64,000 bases of DNA from an uncultured Verrucomicrobiota bacterium (lineage in GTDB: Bacteria > Verrucomicrobiota > Verrucomicrobiia > Verrucomicrobiales > Verrucomicrobiaceae), in assembly GCA_903848465.1 (NCBI GenBank), contig CAINGK010000231.1:1-64000 (forward strand), read 5' to 3'. Below are positions 25,606 through 34,632 of this stretch, piece by piece (the first letter of the stretch is position 1; every line of letters begins with the position of its first letter). A program made the translations under genes and the position numbers. Under the pieces are notes generated by a model. That model was given only the letters and a program-made list of their open reading frames with translations, was not told the origin of the DNA and ran no database searches.

Positions 25606-27225
25606 ATGAAATACATTTTTGTCACCGGCGGCGTCGTCAGTTCACTTGGCAAGGGCCTTGCCGCCTCATCCCTGGGCACCTTGCTCGAACTCCGTGGCCT
25701 GCGGGTCATCATGCAGAAGTTTGACCCGTACCTGAACATCGACCCCGGCACGATGAATCCGTACGAGCACGGCGAGGTGTACGTGCTGGATGACGGCGCG
25801 GAAACCGACCTCGACCTCGGCCATTACGAGCGCTTCACCCACACGAATCTCTCCCGGCTCAACAACCTTACCTCCGGCCAGGTGTACCAGAGCGTGCTCG
25901 ACAAGGAGCGCGCTGGGAAATACCAGGGCCGTACGGTGCAGGTCATTCCGCACGTCACCAATGAGATCAAGGCGCGCATGACCGAAGTGGCGGAGAAGAT
26001 GGGCGGCGATGTCATCATCACCGAAATCGGCGGCACCGTGGGCGACATCGAGGGCCTGCCCTTCCTGGAAGCCATCCGTCAGTTTGGTCACGAAGTCGGA
26101 GTCGGCAATGTGCTGTTCATTCACGCCACCCTGGTGCCGTACATCAAGGCCGCGCAGGAGCTGAAGACCAAGCCCACCCAGCAGAGTATCGCCAAGCTGC
26201 GGGAGATCGGTATCGCCCCGCACATCATCCTCTGCCGCACCGAGCACCCCCTCGACCTCGACGTGCGTGAAAAAATCTCCCTCTTCGGCAACGTGCCGAT
26301 TGATGCCGTCGTCGAAGTGCGTGACGTCAAGCACACCATCTACGAGGTGCCCTTGAAGCTGCATGAGGAGCGGCTCGACGACAATGTCTGCCGTCTGCTC
26401 AATCTCACTACCCCGCAGCCTGATCTCACCCGCTGGCGCAATTTCGTCCAGCGTGTCATCCATCCGACGCACCATGTGCGGATCGGCGTCGTTGGTAAAT
26501 ACATCGAACTGCAGGACGCCTACAAGAGCATCTACGAATCTCTCACGCATGCCGGTGCCGCCCACGACTGCAAAGTGGACATCGTCCGCGTCGATGCCGA
26601 GAGCATCGAAAAAGCGGGGCCTGAACTTTATCTCACGGGTTTGCAGGGCATCCTCATTCCTGGTGGCTTCGGAGATCGTGGCACAGAAGGAAAGGTGACT
26701 GCCGCCCGTTATGCCCGCGAAAAAGGCATCCCGTTCTTTGGCATCTGCCTCGGCATGCAGATCGCTGTCATTGAGTTTGCCCGCAACGTCTGCGGCTTGA
26801 AGGGAGCTACCAGCACTGAGTTTGACAAAACCACGCCGCATCCGGTCATCAGCCTCATGGAGGAGCAGAAAAAGGTGAAGCTGCTCGGCGGCACCATGCG
26901 CCTCGGCTCCTGGGTCACCGACCTCGTGCCCGGCAGCAAAGCCTTTGAACTCTACCACAGCGCCACCATTACCGAGCGCCATCGCCATCGTTTCGAGTTC
27001 AATTCTGATTACAAGCAGATCATGGAAGAGAAGGGGATGCTCATCTCCGGCACTTCACCGAAGGGCGATCTGGCGGAAATCATCGAACTGCCGACGCACC
27101 CCTACTTCTTGGGCTGCCAGTTCCATCCCGAGTTCCTCTCCAAGCCGAACAACCCGCATCCGCTCTTCCACGGCTTCGTCAAAGCCGCCATGAAGCACCA
27201 TGCGGTGGTGGATCCAGTGTGCTGA
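25606..27225 (+). CDS. pyrG: CTP synthase
   Basis: 539 residues from ATG 25606, full length. The synthetase half begins MKYIFVTGGVVSSLGKGLAASSLGTLLE and contains KFDPYLNIDPGTMNPYEHGEVYVLDDGAETDLDLGHYERF. The glutaminase half has PGGFGDRG, the nucleophile cysteine in FFGICLGMQ, and the triad His/Glu in QFHPEF. It converts UTP to CTP using glutamine. Coupling to kdsB upstream is a recurrent arrangement in Gram-negative bacteria and links CTP supply to KDO activation. Confidence 0.97.
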   Translation: MKYIFVTGGVVSSLGKGLAASSLGTLLELRGLRVIMQKFDPYLNIDPGTMNPYEHGEVYVLDDGAETDLDLGHYERFTHTNLSRLNNLTSGQVYQSVLDKERAGKYQGRTVQVIPHVTNEIKARMTEVAEKMGGDVIITEIGGTVGDIEGLPFLEAIRQFGHEVGVGNVLFIHATLVPYIKAAQELKTKPTQQSIAKLREIGIAPHIILCRTEHPLDLDVREKISLFGNVPIDAVVEVRDVKHTIYEVPLKLHEERLDDNVCRLLNLTTPQPDLTRWRNFVQRVIHPTHHVRIGVVGKYIELQDAYKSIYESLTHAGAAHDCKVDIVRVDAESIEKAGPELYLTGLQGILIPGGFGDRGTEGKVTAARYAREKGIPFFGICLGMQIAVIEFARNVCGLKGATSTEFDKTTPHPVISLMEEQKKVKLLGGTMRLGSWVTDLVPGSKAFELYHSATITERHRHRFEFNSDYKQIMEEKGMLISGTSPKGDLAEIIELPTHPYFLGCQFHPEFLSKPNNPHPLFHGFVKAAMKHHAVVDPVC

Positions 27226-27457
27226 GCAGAAGGCGAAAGTGCATCCTCGCTCCTAGCCTGAAGCTGCGCTCACCCTTCGGGCAGTCTGCGTCTGTCTATT
27301 CGCCTGCGGCGGTCTTCGACCCGCTACGCTCCGGTTCCAAGACGCTTCGCGCTCGCACGGGCGCTGGCCCCAAAGGCTGCGAAAAGTTCAAACACGACAG
27401 CGCATTGTCTCCCTTTCACCCTGTCTGATTGTCCTCCAATCTCCCCGCCCGCCCCTA

Positions 27458-28507
27458 CTACTTCACAATCTTCAGCACCCGGTTGTTGTAGCTGTCGGTG
27501 ATGTAGAGATAGCCGGAGTCCGGCTTGATGCTGACGCCGTGAGGACGTGCGAGCTGGCACTGCCGGGGATCACCGCCCACGCCTGCACTGCCTGGCTTGC
27601 CGGTTCCGGCGATGCGCTCGATCATGCCTGTCGTGGGAAGGTAACGGCGCACGAGATTCGCCTCGGCATCAGCGATGATGACGCTGTCGTCTTTGTCCAC
27701 GCAGAGGTGCTTGGGACCGCTCATCGTGGCTTCGAGAGCGGGGCCGCCGTCGCCAGTGCCACCGGCTTTGCCATTGGCGTTCACGACGGTGCGGATGTGG
27801 CCGGATTTATCGACCACACGCAGCGCATTGCCACCGCGTTCCAGGATGTAGATGTTTCCCTGGCGGTCCGGTGCCACGGCACGAGGGTCTGACAACGGTG
27901 CGTCCACGGCTACAGCGCCGTCCTCGGGTTTCCCTCGCTTGCCATTGCCTGCCACGACCCGGCTCAGGTGGGTGGCGAGGTCGAGTTCATGCACCTGGAG
28001 CAAGTCGGCGATGTAGAGCTTGGTGCCTTCAAAGTTCAGCGTGATGCAGTACGGGCCGTTGCCCTTCTCCCGGCCTTTCGGGGCACGCCAACCTTCGAGT
28101 GTTGAGACGATGCGCGCTTTCACATCCACCACGCGCACGCGGCCATTCCAAGTGTCCGCGATCAGCACTTTGTCATCCGGCAGGATGGCCAGATTGTGCG
28201 GGCCATTGAACTGCGCACGAATGGCCTGGCCGCCGTCGCCACTGTCGCCAGCCTGCAATTGTCCGGCCACATGCTGGATGGTGCCGCCGCCATCCACCTG
28301 CAGCAGGCGATTGCCCGAAACCATCTCGACGATCCACATGTGACCACCTGAATCAAACGCGGTGCCAAACGGCTCTTTCAAAATGGCGTCCGTGGCGGCG
28401 ATGTCCATGACACCCTGCGTACCGCCACCGGCGACCAGCAGGATTTGATCCGCGTAAACGCAGAGGGGCAAACAAAGGGCAAGCAGGCAGGTGCGGAGTG
28501 AGGTCAT
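27458..28507 (-). CDS. Exported NHL-repeat protein (second of a tandem pair)
   Basis: 349 residues from ATG 28507, which gives a clean signal peptide (MTSLRTCLLALCLPLCVYA). An in-frame ATG at 28546 is less likely. The mature part holds about six NHL-type blades, each with a D-x-x-G-N-x-(Y/I)-(I/V) or related strand, such as ILPDDKVLIADTWNGRVRVVD, PDRQGNIYILERGGNALRVVD and VDKDDSVIIADAEANLVRRY. Glycine-rich AGTGKPGSAGVGG linkers separate the blades. Such propellers bind ligands or proteins and some are enzymes, but no catalytic residues can be assigned. It follows a related gene 46 bp upstream and is probably in the same transcript. Confidence 0.8.
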   Translation of the reverse strand: MTSLRTCLLALCLPLCVYADQILLVAGGGTQGVMDIAATDAILKEPFGTAFDSGGHMWIVEMVSGNRLLQVDGGGTIQHVAGQLQAGDSGDGGQAIRAQFNGPHNLAILPDDKVLIADTWNGRVRVVDVKARIVSTLEGWRAPKGREKGNGPYCITLNFEGTKLYIADLLQVHELDLATHLSRVVAGNGKRGKPEDGAVAVDAPLSDPRAVAPDRQGNIYILERGGNALRVVDKSGHIRTVVNANGKAGGTGDGGPALEATMSGPKHLCVDKDDSVIIADAEANLVRRYLPTTGMIERIAGTGKPGSAGVGGDPRQCQLARPHGVSIKPDSGYLYITDSYNNRVLKIVK

Positions 28508-28553
28508 GGTGGAGATGAGGGATACGGTGGCTAATCCAACGTTCATAGCAACG

Positions 28554-29627
28554 TTACTTCTGCTTCAGCAAGCGCACGCGGTGCGCTTCGCTGTCGCCAA
28601 TGAAGACGGTGCCGTCGGCATCGCAGAAGATGCCATGGAGGCGCGCCATTTTGCATTGGAGCGGATTGCCGTCGGGGCCATCGCCTTTCTCGCCAGTACC
28701 GGCGATGAGTTCGAGGTTGCCGGTTTTTGCGTTAATCATGCGCACGCTGTGGCTCTCGGTATCGGCGAGCCAGGCATTGCCTGCAGCGTCAATGGAGATG
28801 CCCTTGGGGCCGCTGAGGGTGGCGAGTTTGGCCGGGCCGCCGTTGCCAGTGAAGCCTTTGGCACCCGTGCCAGCGACGTGGTATATCTTGCCGGCCTTGA
28901 GGTCCATTTTGAAGACCTGGTTTCCTTCGCGCATGGCGACCCAGAGATTGCCCGCCTTGTCGAAATCCAGTGAGCGTGGGCCTTTGAGCGGCGTGCCTGT
29001 AATCGGAGCACTATCGGGGGTCGCGCCGGGTTTCCCGGTGCCGGCAAAGGTGCTGATGGTACCGGTCTGCATGTCGATCTTGCGAATGACGTTGTTGCCG
29101 ATGTCGCAGACATAGAGGCTGCCGTCCGGGCCGAACTGAATGCTGTGCGGTTGTTTGAACTGCGCCTGCGCCGCCGGGCCGCCATCGCCGCTGTAACCGG
29201 GTGCTCCAGTGCCAGCAAAGGTGGTGATGATCTTCGTCTTTAGGTCGATCTTGCGCACGACGTGGTTCGTCATATCGACGACGTAGAGATTCCCCTGCGC
29301 ATCAAAGCGCAGCTCATGCGGCAGATTGAAGGTGGCCTGCAAGGCGGGACCGCCATCGCCGGTGTAGCCGCTCTTACCTGTGCCAGCGATGGTGCTAATG
29401 GAGCCATCAGGTGCCACGCGGCGAATGCGCTGGCCGGTGTATTCACAAAACCAGATCGCGCCATCTGGGCCGCGCACGACGCCGAAGGGATTGTCGATCT
29501 GCGCTGCGGTGGCGGGACCGCCATCTCCGCCGCCGCCTTTGATGCCGTTGCCAGCAAAGGTAGCGATGGTCCACTCAGCAGCAGTGGCAGATTGAACAAG
29601 CAGGGCGAGGGCGAGGAGTGAGCGCAT
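28554..29627 (-). CDS. Exported NHL-repeat protein (first of a tandem pair)
   Basis: 357 residues from ATG 29627, giving the signal peptide MRSLLALALLVQSATAA. A longer frame to 29708 would add an unlikely N-terminus. Six regular blades alternate AGTGxxGxxGDGGPA loops with strands such as FDAQGNLYVVDMTNHVVRKID, FGPDGSLYVCDIGNNVIRKID and IDAAGNAWLADTESHSVRMI. It is a paralogue of the gene that follows. It is transcribed divergently from the sialate O-acetylesterase gene, 105 bp away. The function is unknown, and a periplasmic binding role is the safest reading. Confidence 0.82.
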   Translation of the reverse strand: MRSLLALALLVQSATAAEWTIATFAGNGIKGGGGDGGPATAAQIDNPFGVVRGPDGAIWFCEYTGQRIRRVAPDGSISTIAGTGKSGYTGDGGPALQATFNLPHELRFDAQGNLYVVDMTNHVVRKIDLKTKIITTFAGTGAPGYSGDGGPAAQAQFKQPHSIQFGPDGSLYVCDIGNNVIRKIDMQTGTISTFAGTGKPGATPDSAPITGTPLKGPRSLDFDKAGNLWVAMREGNQVFKMDLKAGKIYHVAGTGAKGFTGNGGPAKLATLSGPKGISIDAAGNAWLADTESHSVRMINAKTGNLELIAGTGEKGDGPDGNPLQCKMARLHGIFCDADGTVFIGDSEAHRVRLLKQK

Positions 29628-29732
29628 GGTTGGTAAAGGGACGATGACGGACGACGCGGTGAATGCCAAGCAAGAAATGCGCACCCTTTCAGTGGCGCGA
29701 TTCAGCAAGCCTGCCAGAATCTGCCCACCACC

Positions 29733-31691
29733 ATGAAATCGTTGATTTTCTGCACCTGCCTCGCTGTTTTAAGCACCACCCACGCAGCGGTCAAGCTGCC
29801 CTCCATCTTCACCGACCACATGGTGCTGCAGCGCGGAATGCCGGTGCCGGTCTGGGGCAATGCCGCGCCGGGCGAGGACATCTCCGTCGAGTTTGCCGGG
29901 CAGAAGAAAGCCACGAAGGCCGATGCGAGCGGCAAGTGGATGGTGAAGCTGGACCCGCTCACCGCCAATGCCGAGCCGCAGGTGCTGAAAGCTGGCAACG
30001 TCACGGTTCAGGACGTCCTCGTGGGTGAAGTGTGGCTCGCCTCCGGCCAGTCCAACATGGAATGGGAGATGCAGATGAAGCCGGACACTGCCGCAGACAT
30101 CCCGAATACTACGCATCCCAATCTGCGCCTCATCGAAGTACCAAAGACCGTCGCGCTGACTCCGCAGGATGAGGTGAAAATCGCCTGGGCGCGCAGCACA
30201 CCTGAGAGCGCTGCTTCATTCTCGGCCATTGGTTACTACTTCGGTCTGCGGCTGCAGGAGGAACTGAAGGTGCCCGTCGGCATCATCCTCAGCGCCTGGG
30301 GCGGCACCCGCATCGAACCCTGGACCAGCCTGGAAGGCTTTGAGGCCGTGCCTGAACTCAAGGACTTCACCGCCGACATCCGCACCAAACTTCCCGGCAG
30401 TGATGTTTACCGCACCACGAATGAGAAGTACCTCGCCGACATCGAAAGCTGGACGCAGGCCGCGCGCTCGGCACTGGGCCAGAAGCAGGCCCTGCCTGCC
30501 ATGCCCGCGCAGCCTGCATCACTACCGCTCAATCAAGTCACTCCGACCTCGCTGTACAATGCTATGATCCATCCGCTGGTGCCGTACGCCTTCCGTGGTG
30601 CCATCTGGTATCAGGGTGAGTCGAATCACGGCGAAGGCTTTGTTTACACCGAGAAGACCAAGGCCTTGCTTGCCTCATGGCGCAGCGTGTTTCACCAGCC
30701 GGAACTGCCGTTCTACTTCGTGCAGATCGCCCCGTGGCAATATGGCGATGAGAACAGCGAAATCCTGCCGCAGTTCTGGCAGGCGCAGCGCGAGTGCCTA
30801 AACATTCCGCATACCGGCATGGCCACGATCTCAGACATCGGTGAGGTGACGGACATTCATCCGGCGCACAAAAAGGAAGTGGCACGCCGCCTGTCACTCT
30901 GGGCCTTGGCGAAGAACTACGGCCACAGCGAGATCGACCCCAACGGCCCGCTCTTTGCCAGCCATGTGGTCGAAGGCAGCACGATCCGAGTGAAGTTTGA
31001 CCACGCTGCCAAGGGCCTCGCTGCGCGGGATGGCAAGCCGCTCACGCATTTCGAGATCGCCGGAAAGGACGGCATCTTCCATCCGGCGGACGCGAAGATC
31101 GATGGCAGCAGCGTCATCCTCAGCGCCGCCGCCGTGCCGGAGCCACGCCGCGCCCGCTTTGCGTGGAGCAAGCTGGCCATCGCCAATCTCATGAACAACG
31201 AAGGACTACCCGCCACGGCCTTCCACACACACTGGCCGGTGGATCCTGATCTCGGGGACAACCTCGCCCGTGGCTGCACCTGGGAAAGTAGCGACAAAAA
31301 CACCTACGGCTGGGACACCGGCCTCACCGACGGCTCCTATGAGGAGTATCCGCCGAACTGCTACGCCACGAGCAATACGGAAGCGTTTCCCAAGCACGTG
31401 ACGATTGACCTCAAGCAGGCCAAGGCATTGAACATGGTACGGGTGGGCGCTCCTGCTGCGGGATCGACCAAGACCGTGGCCGTCTCTCTCAGCACGGATG
31501 GCAAGACCTTCCGCGAAGTGGGCAAGCATGTGTTCACGCTGGGCAAGACGGAACGCGCGGATATGAACTTCCCTGAAGCTGAGGCGCGGTATGTGCGCAT
31601 CACTTATCTGGACCATCACGAGAAGCAGTCCGGCGAATATCCGAACACATTTGCATTCACCACGGAGGTGGAAGCGTATCGGATGAAGTAA
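29733..31691 (+). CDS. Sialate O-acetylesterase-like SGNH esterase with C-terminal F5/8-type domain
   Basis: 652 residues with a signal peptide of about 18. SGNH block I is GQSNMEW with the nucleophile Ser107. IWYQGESN and DIGEVTDIHPAHKKEVARRL supply the oxyanion-hole and catalytic Asp/His blocks. The region up to about 500 matches the sialate O-acetylesterase family, which removes acetyl groups from sialic acids and other sugars. From about 510 is a coagulation-factor-5/8-like discoidin domain (SDGSYEEYPPNCY-type entry, HVTIDLKQAKALNMVRV, ARYVRITYLDHH). It is probably periplasmic or surface-exposed and used to deacetylate glycans. Confidence 0.9.
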   Translation: MKSLIFCTCLAVLSTTHAAVKLPSIFTDHMVLQRGMPVPVWGNAAPGEDISVEFAGQKKATKADASGKWMVKLDPLTANAEPQVLKAGNVTVQDVLVGEVWLASGQSNMEWEMQMKPDTAADIPNTTHPNLRLIEVPKTVALTPQDEVKIAWARSTPESAASFSAIGYYFGLRLQEELKVPVGIILSAWGGTRIEPWTSLEGFEAVPELKDFTADIRTKLPGSDVYRTTNEKYLADIESWTQAARSALGQKQALPAMPAQPASLPLNQVTPTSLYNAMIHPLVPYAFRGAIWYQGESNHGEGFVYTEKTKALLASWRSVFHQPELPFYFVQIAPWQYGDENSEILPQFWQAQRECLNIPHTGMATISDIGEVTDIHPAHKKEVARRLSLWALAKNYGHSEIDPNGPLFASHVVEGSTIRVKFDHAAKGLAARDGKPLTHFEIAGKDGIFHPADAKIDGSSVILSAAAVPEPRRARFAWSKLAIANLMNNEGLPATAFHTHWPVDPDLGDNLARGCTWESSDKNTYGWDTGLTDGSYEEYPPNCYATSNTEAFPKHVTIDLKQAKALNMVRVGAPAAGSTKTVAVSLSTDGKTFREVGKHVFTLGKTERADMNFPEAEARYVRITYLDHHEKQSGEYPNTFAFTTEVEAYRMK

Positions 31692-31719
31692 GGGCAGCAA
31701 TGCTAGTGACGGTTCAACT

Positions 31720-31738
31720 CCAGTTGCGACGCAACTGG
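31720..31738. repeat. REP-like palindrome, single copy
   Basis: CCAGTTGCGACGCAACTGG is a near-perfect palindrome (nine-base arms around A31729) lying 28 bp after the esterase stop. With the following CAACTT it matches the paired palindromes at 61118-61212 except for the central base and one flanking base. It therefore belongs to a dispersed intergenic family rather than being a local terminator. Confidence 0.7.
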
Positions 31739-31757
31739 GCAACTTTCCCAACCAACC

Positions 31758-33161
31758 ATGAAACTGACTTTCTGCGGTGCCGCCGGCACCACGACGGGTT
31801 CGAAGCATCTCATCACGGTCAACGGTCAGCGCATCCTGCTGGACTGCGGCCTGTATCAAGGCAGACGACAGGACGCCTTCGAGCGCAATCGCGACTTCCC
31901 GTTTGATCCCAAGGAGATCGACGTCGTGGTGCTCTCCCATGCGCACATCGACCACAGCGGCAACCTGCCGCATCTGTGCAGGCGCGGTTTCAGCGGCAAC
32001 ATCTTCGCCACGCCCGCCACACGCGACCTGTGCAGCATCATGCTGCCGGATGCTGCGCACATTCATGAGAGCGACATCAACTGGCTGAACCGCCACCGCA
32101 AAGACGACCATCTGCCGCTGCTGGAAGCCAGCTACACCATGGCGGATGCGGAGAAGTGCATGCGGCAGTTTGTGTCCGTGGGCTACCACCGCCCGATGAT
32201 CATTGCCGATGGGGTGACGCTGACCTTCATCGACGCTGGCCATGTGCTCGGCTCCGCGCAGGTCATACTGGACATTGATGACCGCGAAACCGGCCGCAAA
32301 TCACGCCTGCTGTTCTCTGGCGACATCGGTCGGCCCAACAACGATCTGCTCAGTGATCCTGAACCGTGTGAAAAGGTGGACCACATCATCATGGAAAGCA
32401 CCTATGGCGGGCGGCACCACGAAGAGGCCACGGATTCCAAAGAGCACGTCTGCCAGATCATCCGCCGCATCCTGCAGCAGAAGGGCAAGCTCATCATTCC
32501 CGCCTTCGCGGTGGAGCGCACGCAGCAGCTCCTCTACACACTGGATCAACTCCGCCACGAGGGGTGCTTTCCGGTGATCCCCACCTTTGTGGACAGCCCG
32601 CTGGCCGTGAAGGCCACGGAAATCTTCCGCCTGCACGTGGACGACCTCAAACCCACCGTGCGCGAGGCCGCCTTCATGCGTTCCGACCCCTTCGGCTTTG
32701 AAGGGCTGGAACTGGTGCGGGATGTCAACGAATCCAAGAACCTCAACAAGCTCAAAGGCGCAGCCGTCATCATCTCCGCCTCCGGTATGGCCGAGACTGG
32801 GCGCATCCTGCACCACCTGCGCAACAACGTTGAAAACGCCCACAACATCATCCTCTTCGTCGGCTACTGCGCAGAAAACACGCTCGGCTGGAAGCTGCGC
32901 GAAGGGTACAAGCACGTAAACATCCTCGGCGACGAGTTTGAGGTACACGCGGGCATTGAAATCCTCGACTCCTTCTCAGGCCACGCCGACCACAATGAGC
33001 TGCTGGGTTGGTTTGACCGCGTGCAAGGCCCTAAAAGCAATGTTTTCATCGTCCACGGCGAGCCCGAACGCTCCAGCGCCCTCAAAACCGCGCTGGACGC
33101 CAAGCACGCCGAAGGCCGCAGCGTGAAGATCGCAGTGATGAATCAGGCTGTGGAGCTGTGA
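31758..33161 (+). CDS. Metallo-beta-lactamase/beta-CASP RNA-processing nuclease
   Basis: 467 residues. The N-terminal metallo-beta-lactamase fold shows motif 2 as HAHIDHSG (61-68), a GHVLGSA motif 3 and a SGDIG motif 4. The beta-CASP insert follows (ESTYGGRHHEE, PAFAVERTQQLLYTL). The C-terminal IVHGEPERSSALK carries the last metal histidine. Domain order and length fit the CPSF-73/RNase J-related bacterial nucleases often annotated as the exonuclease of the beta-lactamase fold involved in RNA processing. It is a two-zinc phosphodiesterase presumably acting on RNA in the cytoplasm. It starts just after the REP-like palindrome. Confidence 0.9.
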   Translation: MKLTFCGAAGTTTGSKHLITVNGQRILLDCGLYQGRRQDAFERNRDFPFDPKEIDVVVLSHAHIDHSGNLPHLCRRGFSGNIFATPATRDLCSIMLPDAAHIHESDINWLNRHRKDDHLPLLEASYTMADAEKCMRQFVSVGYHRPMIIADGVTLTFIDAGHVLGSAQVILDIDDRETGRKSRLLFSGDIGRPNNDLLSDPEPCEKVDHIIMESTYGGRHHEEATDSKEHVCQIIRRILQQKGKLIIPAFAVERTQQLLYTLDQLRHEGCFPVIPTFVDSPLAVKATEIFRLHVDDLKPTVREAAFMRSDPFGFEGLELVRDVNESKNLNKLKGAAVIISASGMAETGRILHHLRNNVENAHNIILFVGYCAENTLGWKLREGYKHVNILGDEFEVHAGIEILDSFSGHADHNELLGWFDRVQGPKSNVFIVHGEPERSSALKTALDAKHAEGRSVKIAVMNQAVEL

Positions 33162-33294
33162 GCGGGGGAGGTCTGGCCCAAAAGAAATCCATTCAGGAAG
33201 ACATGCTGCTGCGGGATGGGGTGTATCAAATTTTGATTGAAGCGGAATGGGTACCCCCAAGCTAGATTTGCACAAGAAGCATAGATTGGAAGAT

Positions 33295-33328
33295 CGCAGA
33301 GAGGACTCCGCAAACTCCGGTCTCTGCG
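33295..33328. terminator. Hairpin downstream of the nuclease gene
   Basis: CGCAGAGA (33295-33302) pairs perfectly with TCTCTGCG (33321-33328), and two further GG/CC pairs can form inside. It lies 134 bp after the nuclease stop. There is no T-tract, so it may be a terminator or just a structured RNA end. Confidence 0.4.
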
Positions 33329-33671
33329 GTGTTGCTACTAATCCGGCCTCATGAACGTGCCGCCGTTGTCTAAACACAGTCCAATTCTACAGCGCGCAAA
33401 CGCAAGGGTGCGTGGTGAACAACTCAGCGAAATGTGAATAATTGTTTCAAAAAGATTGAAATACTACTTGCGGGCTGACAGGGACTCGCCAGAATGCGCG
33501 CTCCCCAAGGCCCGGCTTCCTCAACGAAACCGGCAAATCAAGAACCTCCACGGAGGCTCTTCATTATCGGAACCAGAACCGGAAAAGTCTGCGTATGCTC
33601 ATTGTGAGCATGGCGCGCTGTCCCCCGAAACTGGCTACGAATAAAGCCAAGGTTTACAGCTCTTTCACACC
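33329..33671 (+). promoter_or_regulatory. Leader region of the str-S10-spc array with hairpins
   Basis: This gene-free stretch ahead of rpsL should hold the promoter and leader of the ribosomal array. One candidate promoter is TTGCGG (33468-33473), a 16-base spacer and CAGAAT (33490-33495), which would give a leader of roughly 170 nt. In it AAGAACCTCC (33540-33549) pairs with GGAGGCTCTT (33552-33561) with one mismatch, and GCTCA (33597-33601) pairs with TGAGC (33605-33609). Structured leaders of this kind often mediate ribosomal-protein autoregulation, but no known binding site was recognised. Confidence 0.45.
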
Positions 33672-34076
33672 ATGCCCACCATCAATCAACTCGTCAGACA
33701 CGGCCGCAAAGACAAAGCGGTAAAGTCGAAGTCTCCTGCGCTTGCAAAGTGCCCGCAGCGTCGTGGCGTCTGCCTCCAGGTGATGACCCGCACACCGAAG
33801 AAGCCCAACTCCGCTCTGCGTAAAGTGGCCAAGGTGCGTCTGACCAATGGCTACGAAGTCATCGCCTACATCGGTGGTGAAGGTCACAATCTTCAGGAAC
33901 ACAGCATCGTCCTTGTGCGCGGTGGTCGTGTGAAAGACTTGCCCGGTGTCCGTTATCACATCGTTCGTGGTACCCTTGACTGCTTGGGTGTTGACGCTCG
34001 TCGTCGTGGCCGTTCCAAGTACGGTGCAAAGCGTCCAAAGCCAGGTGCTGCCGCCGCTGCCGCCAAGAAGAAATAA
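33672..34076 (+). CDS. rpsL: 30S ribosomal protein S12
   Basis: 134 residues starting MPTINQLVRHGRKDK. The decoding-centre segments TPKKPNSALRKVAKVRL and GGRVKDLPGVRYHIVRG are intact. The lysine positions where streptomycin-resistance changes usually fall are unchanged (PKKPNS). The C-terminus has a short Ala/Lys tail. First gene of the ribosomal array. Confidence 0.98.
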   Translation: MPTINQLVRHGRKDKAVKSKSPALAKCPQRRGVCLQVMTRTPKKPNSALRKVAKVRLTNGYEVIAYIGGEGHNLQEHSIVLVRGGRVKDLPGVRYHIVRGTLDCLGVDARRRGRSKYGAKRPKPGAAAAAAKKK

Positions 34077-34110
34077 TTTCCGCTGATTTCACTCCTAATT
34101 TCCACACGTC

Positions 34111-34584
34111 ATGGCCCGCAGAAAACGCGTTTATAACAAAGAGGTTCGCAAGGACAGCCGCTACGATAGCGAACTCGTCGCTACGCTCATCAGCAACATC
34201 ATGCTTGATGGCAAGAAATCGCTCGCTGAGCGCATCGTTTATTCCGCTATTGAAGCGCTTAACGACAAGACCGACAGCGTCGATCCCCTTGAGCTCTTCA
34301 ACCGCGCTATCGAGAACACTAAGCCACGTGTGGAAGTGAAAGCTCGTCGCGTTGGTGGTGCTACCTACCAGGTGCCGCTTGAAGTTTCTCCTCGTCGTCA
34401 AGAATCCCTCGCCATGCGCTGGATCGTCGGTTTTGCCCGTGGCCGTAAAGGTCAGGCCATGCACCGCGCCTTGGCCAACGAGCTGAAGGATGCCGCGCAA
34501 GGGCAGGGGAACGCCGTCCGCAAGCGCGATGACGTCCACAAGCAGGCTCAGGCCAACCGCGCCTTCGCCCACTTCCGTTTCTAA
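34111..34584 (+). CDS. rpsG: 30S ribosomal protein S7
   Basis: 157 residues. It begins MARRKRVYNKEVRKDSRYDS and contains the family segment MLDGKKSLAERIVYSAIEAL, followed by ENTKPRVEVKARRVGGATYQVP. It nucleates assembly of the 30S head. In enteric bacteria S7 represses the str operon. Whether that applies here is not visible. Confidence 0.98.
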   Translation: MARRKRVYNKEVRKDSRYDSELVATLISNIMLDGKKSLAERIVYSAIEALNDKTDSVDPLELFNRAIENTKPRVEVKARRVGGATYQVPLEVSPRRQESLAMRWIVGFARGRKGQAMHRALANELKDAAQGQGNAVRKRDDVHKQAQANRAFAHFRF

Positions 34585-34632
34585 TCGTTTTCATTTCACT
34601 CTTTCCGTCCACTTCACGTTTTTTCCGACCCC

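Noticed and set aside
27226..27457. Gap between pyrG and the NHL gene considered for a small RNA or gene
   Set aside because: Short weak palindromes only, with no start signal, terminator or coding pattern that I could support.
33456..33644. 62-codon plus-strand frame ahead of rpsL
   Set aside because: It overlaps the probable promoter and leader of the ribosomal array and looks non-coding.
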